Below, piece after piece: positions 32,262 to 40,198 of a DNA stretch of 64,000 bases. The stretch lies in NCBI GenBank assembly GCA_009838515.1, contig VXRL01000065.1, positions 62,001-126,000 on the forward strand, in the 5' to 3' direction. Each line of letters opens with the position of its first letter. Position 1 is the stretch's first letter. The stretch is from Terriglobia bacterium (lineage in GTDB: Bacteria > Acidobacteriota > Terriglobia > Bryobacterales > UBA6623). The notes beneath the pieces were generated by a model. The model had not been told where the DNA came from. It saw only the letters and a program-made list of their open reading frames with translations, and did no database searches. Both the position numbers and the translations under genes were made by a program.

Positions 32262-34043
32262 GTGAGCAAGAAAAAGCGCAGTCCAAAGGCCCGCAAGGTC
32301 CGGCGGGCGGCTCCGAGAGCGCCGGTAGTGCAGCCACGGACGTCCGCCAGACGGCGGCTCGCGCTTCTGAGCGGAGCCGTGTTGCTGCTCGGAGTTGGCG
32401 CTTGGGTCTGGTTGCGCGACCGTGAGCCCGGGCCGCCTAGGACCGCATCTGAGGAAGCGGTGCCGATCCGTTTTGAAGCGGCTGCTTCCGGCATCGACTT
32501 CGTGCTCAACAACGGCACAACCGACGACAAGCCGATGCCGGATTCGACGTTGGGAGGAGTCGCCCTTCTCGATTGCGACTCCGATGGCCTCCTGGACGTC
32601 TACTTCACGAACGGCGCGCGCTTCCCGGACTTGGCCAAGTCCGACCCATCGTTCCACAACCGTCTGTATCGCAACCTGGGCGGCCGCGCGTTTGACGATG
32701 TCACGCAGGGCGCCGGTGTCGTCGGCAGCGGGTACAGCATGGGTGCCGCGACCGCAGACTATGACAACGACGGCCAGACCGACTTGTATGTGACAGGCTT
32801 GAACCGAAACGTCTTGTACCGCAATCTCGGCTCCTGCCGCTTCGAGGACGTGACGGAAAGCGCTGGAGTCGGGACCGGTAGCCCGCCTGCCAAGCCATGG
32901 TCCGTGGCGGCCGCCTGGCTCGACTACGACAACGACGGCCACCTCGACTTGTTCGTGGTCAACTATCTGGACTGGACCTGGGACAACAATCGCGTTTGCG
33001 GCGACCCGGGACGCCGGCTTTCCTGTTCTCCAGCGCATTACGAAGGCCTGCCGAATGTCCTGTATCGGAACAACGGGGACGGCACCTTCGAGGACGTGAG
33101 CGCAGCGACCGGGATCGCGGCGCACATCGGCAAGGGAATGAGTGCCGCTGCAGCCGACTACGACGGCGATGGCTTCCAAGATGTCTTCGTGACCAATGAC
33201 TCGGTGCGAAACTTCCTGTTCCGCAACGTAGACGGGGAACGCTTCGAAGAGGTCGGGGTCCAAGCGGGAGTGGCGTTCACCGGGGATGGCATCCCGGTCT
33301 CCAGCATGGGCTTGGACTTCCGCGACCTGAGTGGCGACGGCTCGCCGGACGTCACGGTCACGGCCCTGACCAACGAGACGTTTCCACTGTTTCTCAACCG
33401 CGGCGGCGGTTTTGTGGATGCGACATATCCGAGCAAGATCGGGCTGGAATCCTTCACGATGTCCGGCTGGAGCGTCGGCGCGTTCGATTTCGACAACGAT
33501 GGCGACAAGGACATCTTCAGCGCCAATGCCCACGTCAGCGAGAACGTCGAACTGTACCGCAGCGTTTCGTATCGGCTGCCCAACGCAGTGTTTCAGAACC
33601 TCGGTGACGGCACCTATAGGGATGTCGGGCCGCTGGCGGGTCCAGCCATGCAGGAATCCGCAGCCCACAGGGGGGCAGCGTTTGGAGACATGGACAATGA
33701 CGGGCGCGTGGACGTAGCCATCTCGGCAATCGGCACGAATGCTCCTGTCCTATTCAACGAGTCCGGGGGAGGGCACTGGCTGGCTCTAGACTTGGTGGGA
33801 ACGGCCAGCAACCGCGACGGCATCGGAGCCCGGGTGCGGCTGGTCGAAGAGTCCGGACGAATGCAATACAACCAAGCGACCACGGCGGTCGGCTACGCGA
33901 GCTCGTCGGACAGCCGCGTGCACTTCGGACTCGGCACGAGTACAGGGGTGAGCGCGGTCGCGATCACTTGGCCGAGCGGCACCGTCCAGACGCTAGAAAA
34001 ACCCGAGATCGACGCCGTACTGACCGTCACGGAACCGCGCTGA
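32262..34043 (+). CDS. membrane-anchored CRTAC1-family protein
   Basis: 593 residues starting with GTG. Basic N-terminus (SKKKRSPKARKVRR) then one membrane span (about residues 31-48, LALLSGAVLLLGVGAWVWL) without a cleavage site, so it is anchored with the body outside. It has the same propeller as its neighbour (LDCDSDGLLDVYF, ADYDNDGQTDLYV, LDYDNDGHLDLFV, ADYDGDGFQDVFV, FDFDNDGDKDIFS, GDMDNDGRVDVAI) and the same ASPIC/UnbV end (SNRDGIGARVRLVEESG, TTAVGYASSSDSRVHFGLG). It is separated from the first copy by 202 bases, long enough for its own promoter. A tandem duplication followed by a change of anchoring is likely. Confidence 0.92.
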   Translation: MSKKKRSPKARKVRRAAPRAPVVQPRTSARRRLALLSGAVLLLGVGAWVWLRDREPGPPRTASEEAVPIRFEAAASGIDFVLNNGTTDDKPMPDSTLGGVALLDCDSDGLLDVYFTNGARFPDLAKSDPSFHNRLYRNLGGRAFDDVTQGAGVVGSGYSMGAATADYDNDGQTDLYVTGLNRNVLYRNLGSCRFEDVTESAGVGTGSPPAKPWSVAAAWLDYDNDGHLDLFVVNYLDWTWDNNRVCGDPGRRLSCSPAHYEGLPNVLYRNNGDGTFEDVSAATGIAAHIGKGMSAAAADYDGDGFQDVFVTNDSVRNFLFRNVDGERFEEVGVQAGVAFTGDGIPVSSMGLDFRDLSGDGSPDVTVTALTNETFPLFLNRGGGFVDATYPSKIGLESFTMSGWSVGAFDFDNDGDKDIFSANAHVSENVELYRSVSYRLPNAVFQNLGDGTYRDVGPLAGPAMQESAAHRGAAFGDMDNDGRVDVAISAIGTNAPVLFNESGGGHWLALDLVGTASNRDGIGARVRLVEESGRMQYNQATTAVGYASSSDSRVHFGLGTSTGVSAVAITWPSGTVQTLEKPEIDAVLTVTEPR

Positions 34044-34107
34044 GGCCATTCGCTGTCCTCGGCGTACTATTCAGGTGGGATAGGGTCTGTCCGTGGCTTC
34101 GAAGAGT

Positions 34108-34181
34108 TGGCTGGGAGGCAGGGATTCGAACCCCGATAAACAGATCCAGAGTCTGCCGTGTTACCGTTACACCACCTCCCA
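34108..34181 (-). tRNA. tRNA-Gln (anticodon CUG)
   Basis: 74 nt with encoded CCA. Acceptor TGGGAGG/CCTCCCA, discriminator G, anticodon arm GCAGA-CTCTGGA-TCTGT, T-arm with GGTTCGAATCC. The U1-A72 pair fits glutamine tRNA. Confidence 0.95.
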
Positions 34182-34474
34182 GCACGGAGGTGACTGTCCT
34201 TAAGTATACCCGCCACAATTGGTTGCGGTACTCGCGACTGGGAGCCCATGTCCCTTCCCCATGGATGGTATCGACGTGGAACACCGGCTATTCGGCGCGT
34301 GGGCGCGGGCGGCTCGCTCACTTGGCTCGCGATGGCCCGGGATCAGAGCCCGCAGCGTGCTGGTAGCTGATAGCATGCGATTAGACGGATCAACCAATGA
34401 CGACCCCGAAACGACGTGCAGAGTCGATCGAACGCCATGCACCAAGCTCAGCGAGCTCGTCGGAGGAGGGACAG
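34182..34474. other. intergenic, nothing recognised
   Basis: 293 bases between tRNA-Gln and the small antitoxin gene. An in-frame ATG at 34397 would extend the antitoxin by 26 residues, but the ribosome site before 34475 argues against it. No repeat or RNA gene seen. Confidence 0.4.
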
Positions 34475-34741
34475 ATGACACAAGGGCAGATGGCTGAGAT
34501 TCGGGCGGCGCTTCACGAGGAGATCGACCGCATGACCGAAGACGAACTTGTCGGGTTGAAAGAGTTTCTGGCCACGTATCCCGATCGCCTAGGGGCCGTT
34601 CTTCGCAACGCCCCGTGGGATGACGAGCCGGAAGCGGAAGAGGAGAGACTGGCTGTGGCGGAGGCAGAGGACTGGCTCAAGCAGAACGGCGGAAAAGGCA
34701 TTCCTCATGAACAGGTGATGCGGGAACTCGGCCTTGAATGA
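34475..34741 (+). CDS. antitoxin-like small acidic protein
   Basis: 88 residues. The start at 34475 is fixed by an excellent GGAGGAGGG (34462-34470) four bases upstream. Helical N-terminus (MTQGQMAEIRAALHEEIDRM), then an acidic middle (WDDEPEAEEERLAVAEAEDWLKQNGG) and a GIPHEQVMRELGLE tail. That tail is like antitoxins paired with ParE/RelE toxins, where (V/I)PHEEVM near the C-terminus is common. The TTG at 34734 overlapping its end begins a short toxin-like frame that stops early. It looks like an antitoxin whose toxin has been lost; the exact family is not certain. Confidence 0.6.
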   Translation: MTQGQMAEIRAALHEEIDRMTEDELVGLKEFLATYPDRLGAVLRNAPWDDEPEAEEERLAVAEAEDWLKQNGGKGIPHEQVMRELGLE

Positions 34742-34811
34742 TGTTGATTCCACGGTAGGGGTCGGGTGGACCTCGAAGGCGAAGTCCGACCTTGCGAAGG
34801 TCCAGAGCTGA
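34734..34811 (+). pseudogene. truncated ParE/RelE-like toxin remnant
   Basis: A frame overlapping the antitoxin end by 8 bases reads (TTG)NDVDSTVGVGWTSKAKSD then LAKVQS before TGA at 34809. The segment VGWTSKAKSDLAKV matches the usual start of ParE/RelE toxins (first strand, then a helix beginning with Lys/Ala-Asp-Leu). After the stop no frame continues the fold, so about 70 residues are missing. Inferred from a short match only. Confidence 0.4.
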
Positions 34812-34913
34812 CGTCCACTGTCCGGCCCAGATTGCCGCAGGCCGTTTCACATCGCGGAGACCTCCCACCCTTGGCGGCCGTGTCCGGCCTCCAGATTCTG
34901 GGATCATTGAGCC

Positions 34914-35879
34914 GTGAAGATCGTAATGGTTGGCGCTGGAGCCGTTGGGGGCTATTTCGGGGCTCGCATGGCATCGGCTGGCGTGGACGTGTCATTCCTG
35001 CTGCGGGAGGAGAGTGCCAGCATCGTCCGCGCCAAGGGATTGCGCGTACGGAGTCCTCAAGGCGACGTCCGCCTGCCACACCCGGATGTGATTGTGGCCG
35101 GAAGCGACGCCCCCTCGCCGGACGCGCTGTTTTTCGCGTGCAAGGTGGAACATGTGCGCACAGCCGCCGAGGCCGCGCGCCCGCTGCTGGGTCGCTCCAG
35201 CGTGGCCATACCGCTGCAAAACGGAGTTGACGCGCCCGCGATGCTCCGCAGCGTGCTGGGGGAGCGATCGGTCTTGGGCGGCCTGAGTCGAATCTTTGCC
35301 GAGCGCGTGGCGACTGGCGAGATCCAGCATTTCGGACTCCACCCGTCCATTGCCTGCGGCGAGTTGGAAGGGGGGCATTCGGAGCGAGTAGCCCGGGTCG
35401 TCAATGCGCTTGAGGGCGTGCCAGGGATGTCTTTCGATGCGTCGGACGACATCTGGACGGCGATGTGGATGAAGTTATTGATGGTTTGCTCGATGGGCTC
35501 GGTAGGTGCCGCAGCGCGCGCTCCGCTGGGCGTGGTGCTGGGCGTGCCGGAGACGCGCGGGCTCCTGTTGGCCGCGGGCGAGGAGATCGCTGCGGTCGGG
35601 AGGGCGCACGGTGCCCAGATCCCGGACGGATACGTCGCGGCTCAGATCGGTCGCTACGAGCGCCTGCGGCCAGAAACGACCGCGTCAATGCAGCGTGACC
35701 TTGAGCGTGGCGAAACGTCTGAGCTCAACGAACAGCTCGGCGCGGTCTGTCGCTACGGGCGAGAACTCGATGTCGAGACGCCGGTCGTGGATGCCCTCTA
35801 CGGAGCATTGCTGCCGGGCGAGTTGCGCGCCAGGGGGAGGCTTGCGTACGAGAGCGTCGGCCCGCGGTCCGGCAGCTGA
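34914..35879 (+). CDS. panE: 2-dehydropantoate 2-reductase family protein
   Basis: 321 residues starting with GTG. Rossmann motif GAGAVGGYFGARMASAG at the N-terminus, then FFACKVEHV, PLQNGVDAP, and the ketopantoate reductase C-terminal helical domain with WMKLLMVCSMGSVGAAARAP and RPETTASMQRDLERG...SELNEQLG. In the pantothenate pathway this enzyme makes pantoate with NADPH. The catalytic Lys and Glu regions are present (FACKVEH; SELNEQ), although many homologues act on other 2-oxo acids, so the pathway role is probable and not certain. Cytosolic. Convergent with the flavodoxin gene, 5 bases between the ends. Confidence 0.85.
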   Translation: MKIVMVGAGAVGGYFGARMASAGVDVSFLLREESASIVRAKGLRVRSPQGDVRLPHPDVIVAGSDAPSPDALFFACKVEHVRTAAEAARPLLGRSSVAIPLQNGVDAPAMLRSVLGERSVLGGLSRIFAERVATGEIQHFGLHPSIACGELEGGHSERVARVVNALEGVPGMSFDASDDIWTAMWMKLLMVCSMGSVGAAARAPLGVVLGVPETRGLLLAAGEEIAAVGRAHGAQIPDGYVAAQIGRYERLRPETTASMQRDLERGETSELNEQLGAVCRYGRELDVETPVVDALYGALLPGELRARGRLAYESVGPRSGS

Positions 35880-35884
35880 ACAAG

Positions 35885-36457
35885 TCAATCCTTGAGTCGG
35901 CGCGCGACCTCCGCCAGGCGAGCGCCGAGTTCGCGGGCTTCCTTAAGCTCGTGCTCTCCGACGCCCTTCTCATGCTCGGGGATGCCCGTGGTGGCCGAAG
36001 CGCCCAGCCCACCGTGGGGCGTTACGAGCACCATGCCGTACTGCAGCATCCCGAGGGCCATGCTGAGCATCGTGAATTCCTTGCCATTCGATGGTGCACC
36101 GCCCGTGGCGAAAACCGCGCAGGCCTTGTTGGCGAGCCCCTTGCTCCGCCAGAACCCGAAGCCGTAGGCCCAGTCCACCAAGGCCTCGCGGATCGGGACC
36201 GCGACGTCTCCCATGTGCACTGGCGACCCCAGCGCTACCCCGTCGGCCTGCTCCAAATCCGATTGCGTGACGTCCCCGATCTTCTTGACGACGGCCTCGG
36301 CGCCGTTGCTCGTGGCGCCCTCGGCCAGTGCCTTGGCCATCGTCTCGGTGTTGCCAGTCTGCGAATGATAGGCCACTAGCACGGCGACATCTTGGCCTGC
36401 GGCGCAAACCGCTGCACAGCCCAGCGCAAGTGTGCAGATCAGGGTATTGGATCTCAT
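35885..36457 (-). CDS. flavodoxin-like NAD(P)H:quinone oxidoreductase with a signal peptide
   Basis: 190 residues. The first 21 residues (MRSNTLICTLALGCAAVCAAG) form a clear signal peptide. The rest is a WrbA/flavodoxin fold: VAYHSQTGNTETMAKALAEG (FMN phosphate loop), GSPVHMGDVAVPIREALVD, FATGGAPSNGKEFTMLSMALG and VTPHGGLGASATTGIP. WrbA-type proteins reduce quinones with FMN and are normally cytosolic; export would put the flavin in the periplasm, possibly with quinone-linked electron transfer. The start at 36457 keeps the signal peptide; no later Met would keep the first strand intact. Confidence 0.85.
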   Translation of the reverse strand: MRSNTLICTLALGCAAVCAAGQDVAVLVAYHSQTGNTETMAKALAEGATSNGAEAVVKKIGDVTQSDLEQADGVALGSPVHMGDVAVPIREALVDWAYGFGFWRSKGLANKACAVFATGGAPSNGKEFTMLSMALGMLQYGMVLVTPHGGLGASATTGIPEHEKGVGEHELKEARELGARLAEVARRLKD

Positions 36458-36796
36458 GGTGTGTCAACCTTGGCTCGCTGAGAGCGGGCCGTCCCAGTCT
36501 ATCCCGTCAGGCAGTCAGTGCGCGGCTGCAGGACCCTCGTTAAGTCGAGCGGACACTTGCACGCTTGACCGAATTGCTTGCTGTTGGAGGGATCGGGTTG
36601 ACCGGTATTATTTCCACGAAAATACTCGCACTGAGTAGTATTTTTCATGATTGATGCCGACTTGGATTCCTAGCGAGCTTCGCTCGTGTGACTCTTCGAC
36701 CGTGCTCTCGCAGAGAAAGATAAGCCACAAGCAACAGTCGTCCAGCCACGGGATCTCGTGTTCGCGCTCGCCGAGGCCCGTCGCGACCATTGATCG
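36458..36796. other. intergenic region with an orphan AT-rich dyad
   Basis: 339 bases without a recognised gene. An AT-rich dyad lies at 36618-36646: GAAAATACT (36618-36626) and AGTATTTTTC (36637-36646), one base unequal. It resembles the palindromes in front of the DUF4143 ATPases, but no ATPase follows on either side. A minus-strand frame of 60 codons (36608-36790) matches nothing I know. A small GCGAGC-TTC-GCTCGT hairpin sits at 36673-36688. Confidence 0.45.
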
Positions 36797-39289
36797 TCAC
36801 TGAGGTCGGTATTCCACCCAGATCGGCGAGGCCCACGCCATCTGGCCGTCCTCCTGCTGCACCCTCACGTAGTAGTAGCTCTCGCCCGGAACTGCGTCCG
36901 CATCGCGAAAGCTGAACGCCGCTATCCTCTGGCCGGGATCGGCCGAGTACACGTAGGCGTTGTCCTTGATGATCTGGATGTTGTGGATCGGTCCTGTTCC
37001 GCGCACCGCCACCCTAACGACGGGCTTGTCTCGGGTCACGGTGGCATCGCCCATGATGGCCTCTCCGACCCTGACATCGAGCACGATGTTGTCTGTCGCC
37101 GCATAGGCGTGGCGTTGCTGCAAAGCGCGGAAGATCCCCTCGCGGGAGCGCTCTTCTGCGTAGACGGCCGCGTAGGAGATGTGCGTGGAGCGATGGTCGG
37201 ACGAGGCGATGAAGCCGATCTTGTAGCCCTTGCCCAGAGCGCTGCGGGCAAAGCCGTCCGCAAAGCGCTCGTTGGAGTTGACTCGCGGGGCCCCGGCGGC
37301 TTCGTAGCTCATCCGGCAGCCCTGGTAGATTTCGAGCAACGGTTCCAGCGCCGGGTCGTTGAAAGAGAAGTCGGTGCCGCCGCCCGCCGCGATGGTGTGC
37401 GGGATCGTGATCGCGTCCTGGCCGCGCAACTTCTCCCAAATGCGGATCTCGTCCGGCTGCCTCGGAGAGTCGGGGTTTTCAAGATCGCGCGGGACAGTCC
37501 GTCCGATCGCCGTGGTCCCACGGTGAAGGTTGATGATGTTGCGGTGGCCGTACGGCCATCGAATCGAGCGCTCGTACCCGAATAGCGGGGAGAATCTGCC
37601 GCGGACATGGAAGGCATCCGCCAGCTTCTGGGTCCGCCACCAGTCGTAGCCGCGCGCATCGTCTACCCCGAGCTCGCCGCCAGCGCCATAGAAGTGATCG
37701 GTGGAAGCGATGAAGTCGAGCTCGGTCGCATCTAGGGCGTAGCGGTACATGTCCCACAGCGTGCCGTCGAATCCGCCGTCCGCGCTGATCTCCGTGTGAC
37801 GGTGCAGGTCTCCCCAATACAGCGAGTAGCGTTTCTCCCCTGCTGCGATGGAATGGCGTCGATCCGTCCAGGCAGTGCTGGCGTACGGACGCCCGCGAGG
37901 GGAATCGGCCATTCGATCCAGTGCTGGAATCGAGGGCTCCTGCCGGTCGATCGGCATCACGCGGATCTTTCCCGAGGTTCTGCCCGCGTGTGAAGTGACG
38001 GGTCCGCCAGGGGACCAGCGGTCGTCGGAGGGGTATGCGACCCAAGTCCTGCCCTCAGCGCTCGTCACTACAGCCACGCGCTGGTCGTTGCTGCCGGAGC
38101 TATTTTCCAGCATCACCGGGGAGGACCACGTATCGCCGCTGTAGGTCATGGCGTGGACGTTCCAGGCGGCCGGCCGTTCCTTCATGCTCGACCCATTGTT
38201 GTACGGCACCCATCGGCGTAGGAACAGGCGGGGCGTGCCTGACGGGTCGATCGTGATCTGCGGAATCTCGTAGGAGAGCGCGAACTCGTCGCTCATCGCG
38301 TCTTCGACAGAGCCAGTCGGTGTCCAACGCTGCCCGCCCGCGAACACGGCGACTCCGATCTTCTGCGTGTAGCGCAGACTCACCAAGCGACCCACCGAGC
38401 CTTCCACGCTCCACGGAGCTGGCTCTCCCCAGTCGCCTCTCTCGCTTGCGCGATTCCAACTGGGCATGTCCAAGGCCCAGTTTGGTCCTTGGTCGTCCCA
38501 TGCGATCCACGCCCGGCCGTCGCCGTCGATCGCCACGCTGGCGCGCGCCTCGAAGTCAGCGGAATCCGCGATGGGGTACTCCGGCGATAGTTCGGAGCCT
38601 TCGAGCACGCGCAACATGACGTCGTAGTCGCCGTGGCGGTAGCTGTCGTAGACGACGTAGAGGCGGTCTTGCTCGTCCAGCGCAGTTGAAGGCTCCCAAT
38701 CGTTGGCCTCGTGCGTTGTGACGGCTATCGGGGCGGACCAGCGGCTGCCGTCAAGGGTCTTGACGTAGACGTTGGCGTCTCCTGTGCGGAACGACTGCCA
38801 CACCAGGTGGAGCTTGCCGTTCGAGGCCGCCTGCAGGCTGTGATGGAAGTCCGGCTGAGGATCGGACGTCAGCTGTGTCATCGGATCCCACCGGCCGTCG
38901 TGCCAGCTTCGCGCATATATGTCGAAATTGCCGTCGACCTGCGCTGACCAAGCGACCCAGACCCTCCCGTTTGGCTGGATCGCGATCGAAGCCTTGAGGA
39001 AGTCGCCCGCTCTCGGGCTCACCGTCACGACGTCCTGCCAGTCGCTGCCGGTGCGTCGCCGAGCCCTGACTTGGTCTGCGCCCTTGCCGTCGTAGGCAGT
39101 CCACGCGACCCACAGGTCGCCGTTGGGCGCGAACGCTGCCGCTGGCCAGTCCGCGTGTTCACCGGCCTGGGAGATTTCCACCGGCTGGCCGTGGACGGGC
39201 GCGAGCATGATTTGGCCGGCGACGAGCGCTATCGGGAGAAGGCATGAGCGGACAGCGCCCGCGGTGAGGATTCGCTTCGTTCGGGACAT
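36797..39289 (-). CDS. secreted DUF3604 protein with BNR-like N-terminus (paralogue 2)
   Basis: 830 residues from the ATG at 39289. Signal peptide after MSRTKRILTAG (CLLPIALVAGQIMLAPVHG). Residues of about 40-470 carry propeller-like units (WVAWTAYDG, WVAWSAQVDG, LVWQSFRTG, YVVYDSYRHG, WIAWDDQGP). The DUF3604 part has YWGDLHRHTEISADGGFDG, IASTDHFYG, ITIPHTIAAGGGTD and IASSDHRSTHISYAAVY, and ends AWASPIWVEY. Same domain order and the same closing motif as the gene at 6754-9546, but clearly diverged, so the two probably act on related targets with different specificity. No strong ribosome site. The gene upstream on the other strand is an SRPBCC protein. Confidence 0.85.
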   Translation of the reverse strand: MSRTKRILTAGAVRSCLLPIALVAGQIMLAPVHGQPVEISQAGEHADWPAAAFAPNGDLWVAWTAYDGKGADQVRARRRTGSDWQDVVTVSPRAGDFLKASIAIQPNGRVWVAWSAQVDGNFDIYARSWHDGRWDPMTQLTSDPQPDFHHSLQAASNGKLHLVWQSFRTGDANVYVKTLDGSRWSAPIAVTTHEANDWEPSTALDEQDRLYVVYDSYRHGDYDVMLRVLEGSELSPEYPIADSADFEARASVAIDGDGRAWIAWDDQGPNWALDMPSWNRASERGDWGEPAPWSVEGSVGRLVSLRYTQKIGVAVFAGGQRWTPTGSVEDAMSDEFALSYEIPQITIDPSGTPRLFLRRWVPYNNGSSMKERPAAWNVHAMTYSGDTWSSPVMLENSSGSNDQRVAVVTSAEGRTWVAYPSDDRWSPGGPVTSHAGRTSGKIRVMPIDRQEPSIPALDRMADSPRGRPYASTAWTDRRHSIAAGEKRYSLYWGDLHRHTEISADGGFDGTLWDMYRYALDATELDFIASTDHFYGAGGELGVDDARGYDWWRTQKLADAFHVRGRFSPLFGYERSIRWPYGHRNIINLHRGTTAIGRTVPRDLENPDSPRQPDEIRIWEKLRGQDAITIPHTIAAGGGTDFSFNDPALEPLLEIYQGCRMSYEAAGAPRVNSNERFADGFARSALGKGYKIGFIASSDHRSTHISYAAVYAEERSREGIFRALQQRHAYAATDNIVLDVRVGEAIMGDATVTRDKPVVRVAVRGTGPIHNIQIIKDNAYVYSADPGQRIAAFSFRDADAVPGESYYYVRVQQEDGQMAWASPIWVEYRPQ

Positions 39290-39478
39290 GGCGGGATCGC
39301 TTCTTCTCACAGCATCGTACTCTGACCGGGCTGCGGCCGGCGCAGCCGGAGGTAGTGGCCGCGGTGCGCTAAGCGGAAGCGCCAGCCGTGCGGCGCAGGC
39401 CCCGGCAGGGTGGTTGTAGGATGGCAGAGGGTGGCATCGGCCTAGGCCGGGCCTCGGCTCGTAAGTTCTCACGGCCCC

Positions 39479-39931
39479 ATGCGGACGTATCGGTTGCAGA
39501 GCAGCGTTATCCTACCTGTGGAGCTGGAGGACGTGTTTCCGTTCTTCGCCGAAGCTCGCAACTTGGAACTGCTCACGCCTGCTTGGCTGAAGTTCGAAGT
39601 CCTCACGCCGTCCCCGGTCCAGATGCTGCGCGGGGCCAAGATCGACTACCGTCTCAAGTTGCGCGGCGTACCGCTTCGCTGGCAGAGCGAAATCACCTGT
39701 TGGGAACCGCCATCGCGATTTGTGGACGAGCAACGGCGCGGCCCCTATCGCCTTTGGAGGCATGAACATCTCTTCACCGCCGACGGCCCCAACACAATCG
39801 CGGAGGACCGTGTTGAATATTCGGTGCCGGGCGGTTCTCTGGTCGATCGCTTCTTGGTGCGGCCCGACTTGGAGCGAGTATTCGCATACCGCAGGGCCAA
39901 GCTGGCCGAGATCTTCGGCGCGATAGCCTGA
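39479..39931 (+). CDS. SRPBCC-fold (START-like) ligand-binding protein
   Basis: 150 residues. The N-terminal strand and helix (YRLQSSVILPVELEDVFPFFAEARNL) and TPAWLKFEVLTPSP, then IDYRLKLRGVPLRWQSEI, EDRVEYSVPGG and a C-terminal helix (ERVFAYRRAKLAEIFG), are those of polyketide cyclase/dehydrase-type SRPBCC proteins, often annotated as cell-division-inhibitor-like beside SulA homologues. It binds a small hydrophobic ligand; the function is not known. No signal peptide. The ATG at 39479 has no good ribosome site. It stands alone between divergent and co-directional genes. Confidence 0.8.
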   Translation: MRTYRLQSSVILPVELEDVFPFFAEARNLELLTPAWLKFEVLTPSPVQMLRGAKIDYRLKLRGVPLRWQSEITCWEPPSRFVDEQRRGPYRLWRHEHLFTADGPNTIAEDRVEYSVPGGSLVDRFLVRPDLERVFAYRRAKLAEIFGAIA

Positions 39932-40198
39932 TTGCTGCCCGAATAGGCCGCTCGTTTCGCCTATCTGTTCAAGGATGCAAGTCCAGCGGTGCAGGTGTGC
40001 CCGACGCCACGCACTGGGCGCGCATTCGACCGCTTGCGTGTCGGCGCCCGCTTCAAAGCCCTTGACTTACCGAGCCCGCTCCGCCATCATGAATCTCTTC
40101 CGCCGGGCCCTTGGCCGTTTATTATTCGGTAGCCAGTTCGACGCCGCTGTTGCGTTCCTTGCTTGAACGAACTCTCGCTTGGCAGGTCATTCGTTGAA

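Noticed and set aside
34809-34811. TGA in the toxin remnant as a second selenocysteine codon
   Set aside because: No Cys occurs at this place in ParE/RelE toxins, no SECIS-like hairpin follows, and the fold does not continue after the TGA.
36608-36790. 60-codon minus-strand frame before the second DUF3604 gene
   Set aside because: No ribosome site, no family resemblance, and it runs into the AT-rich dyad; probably chance.
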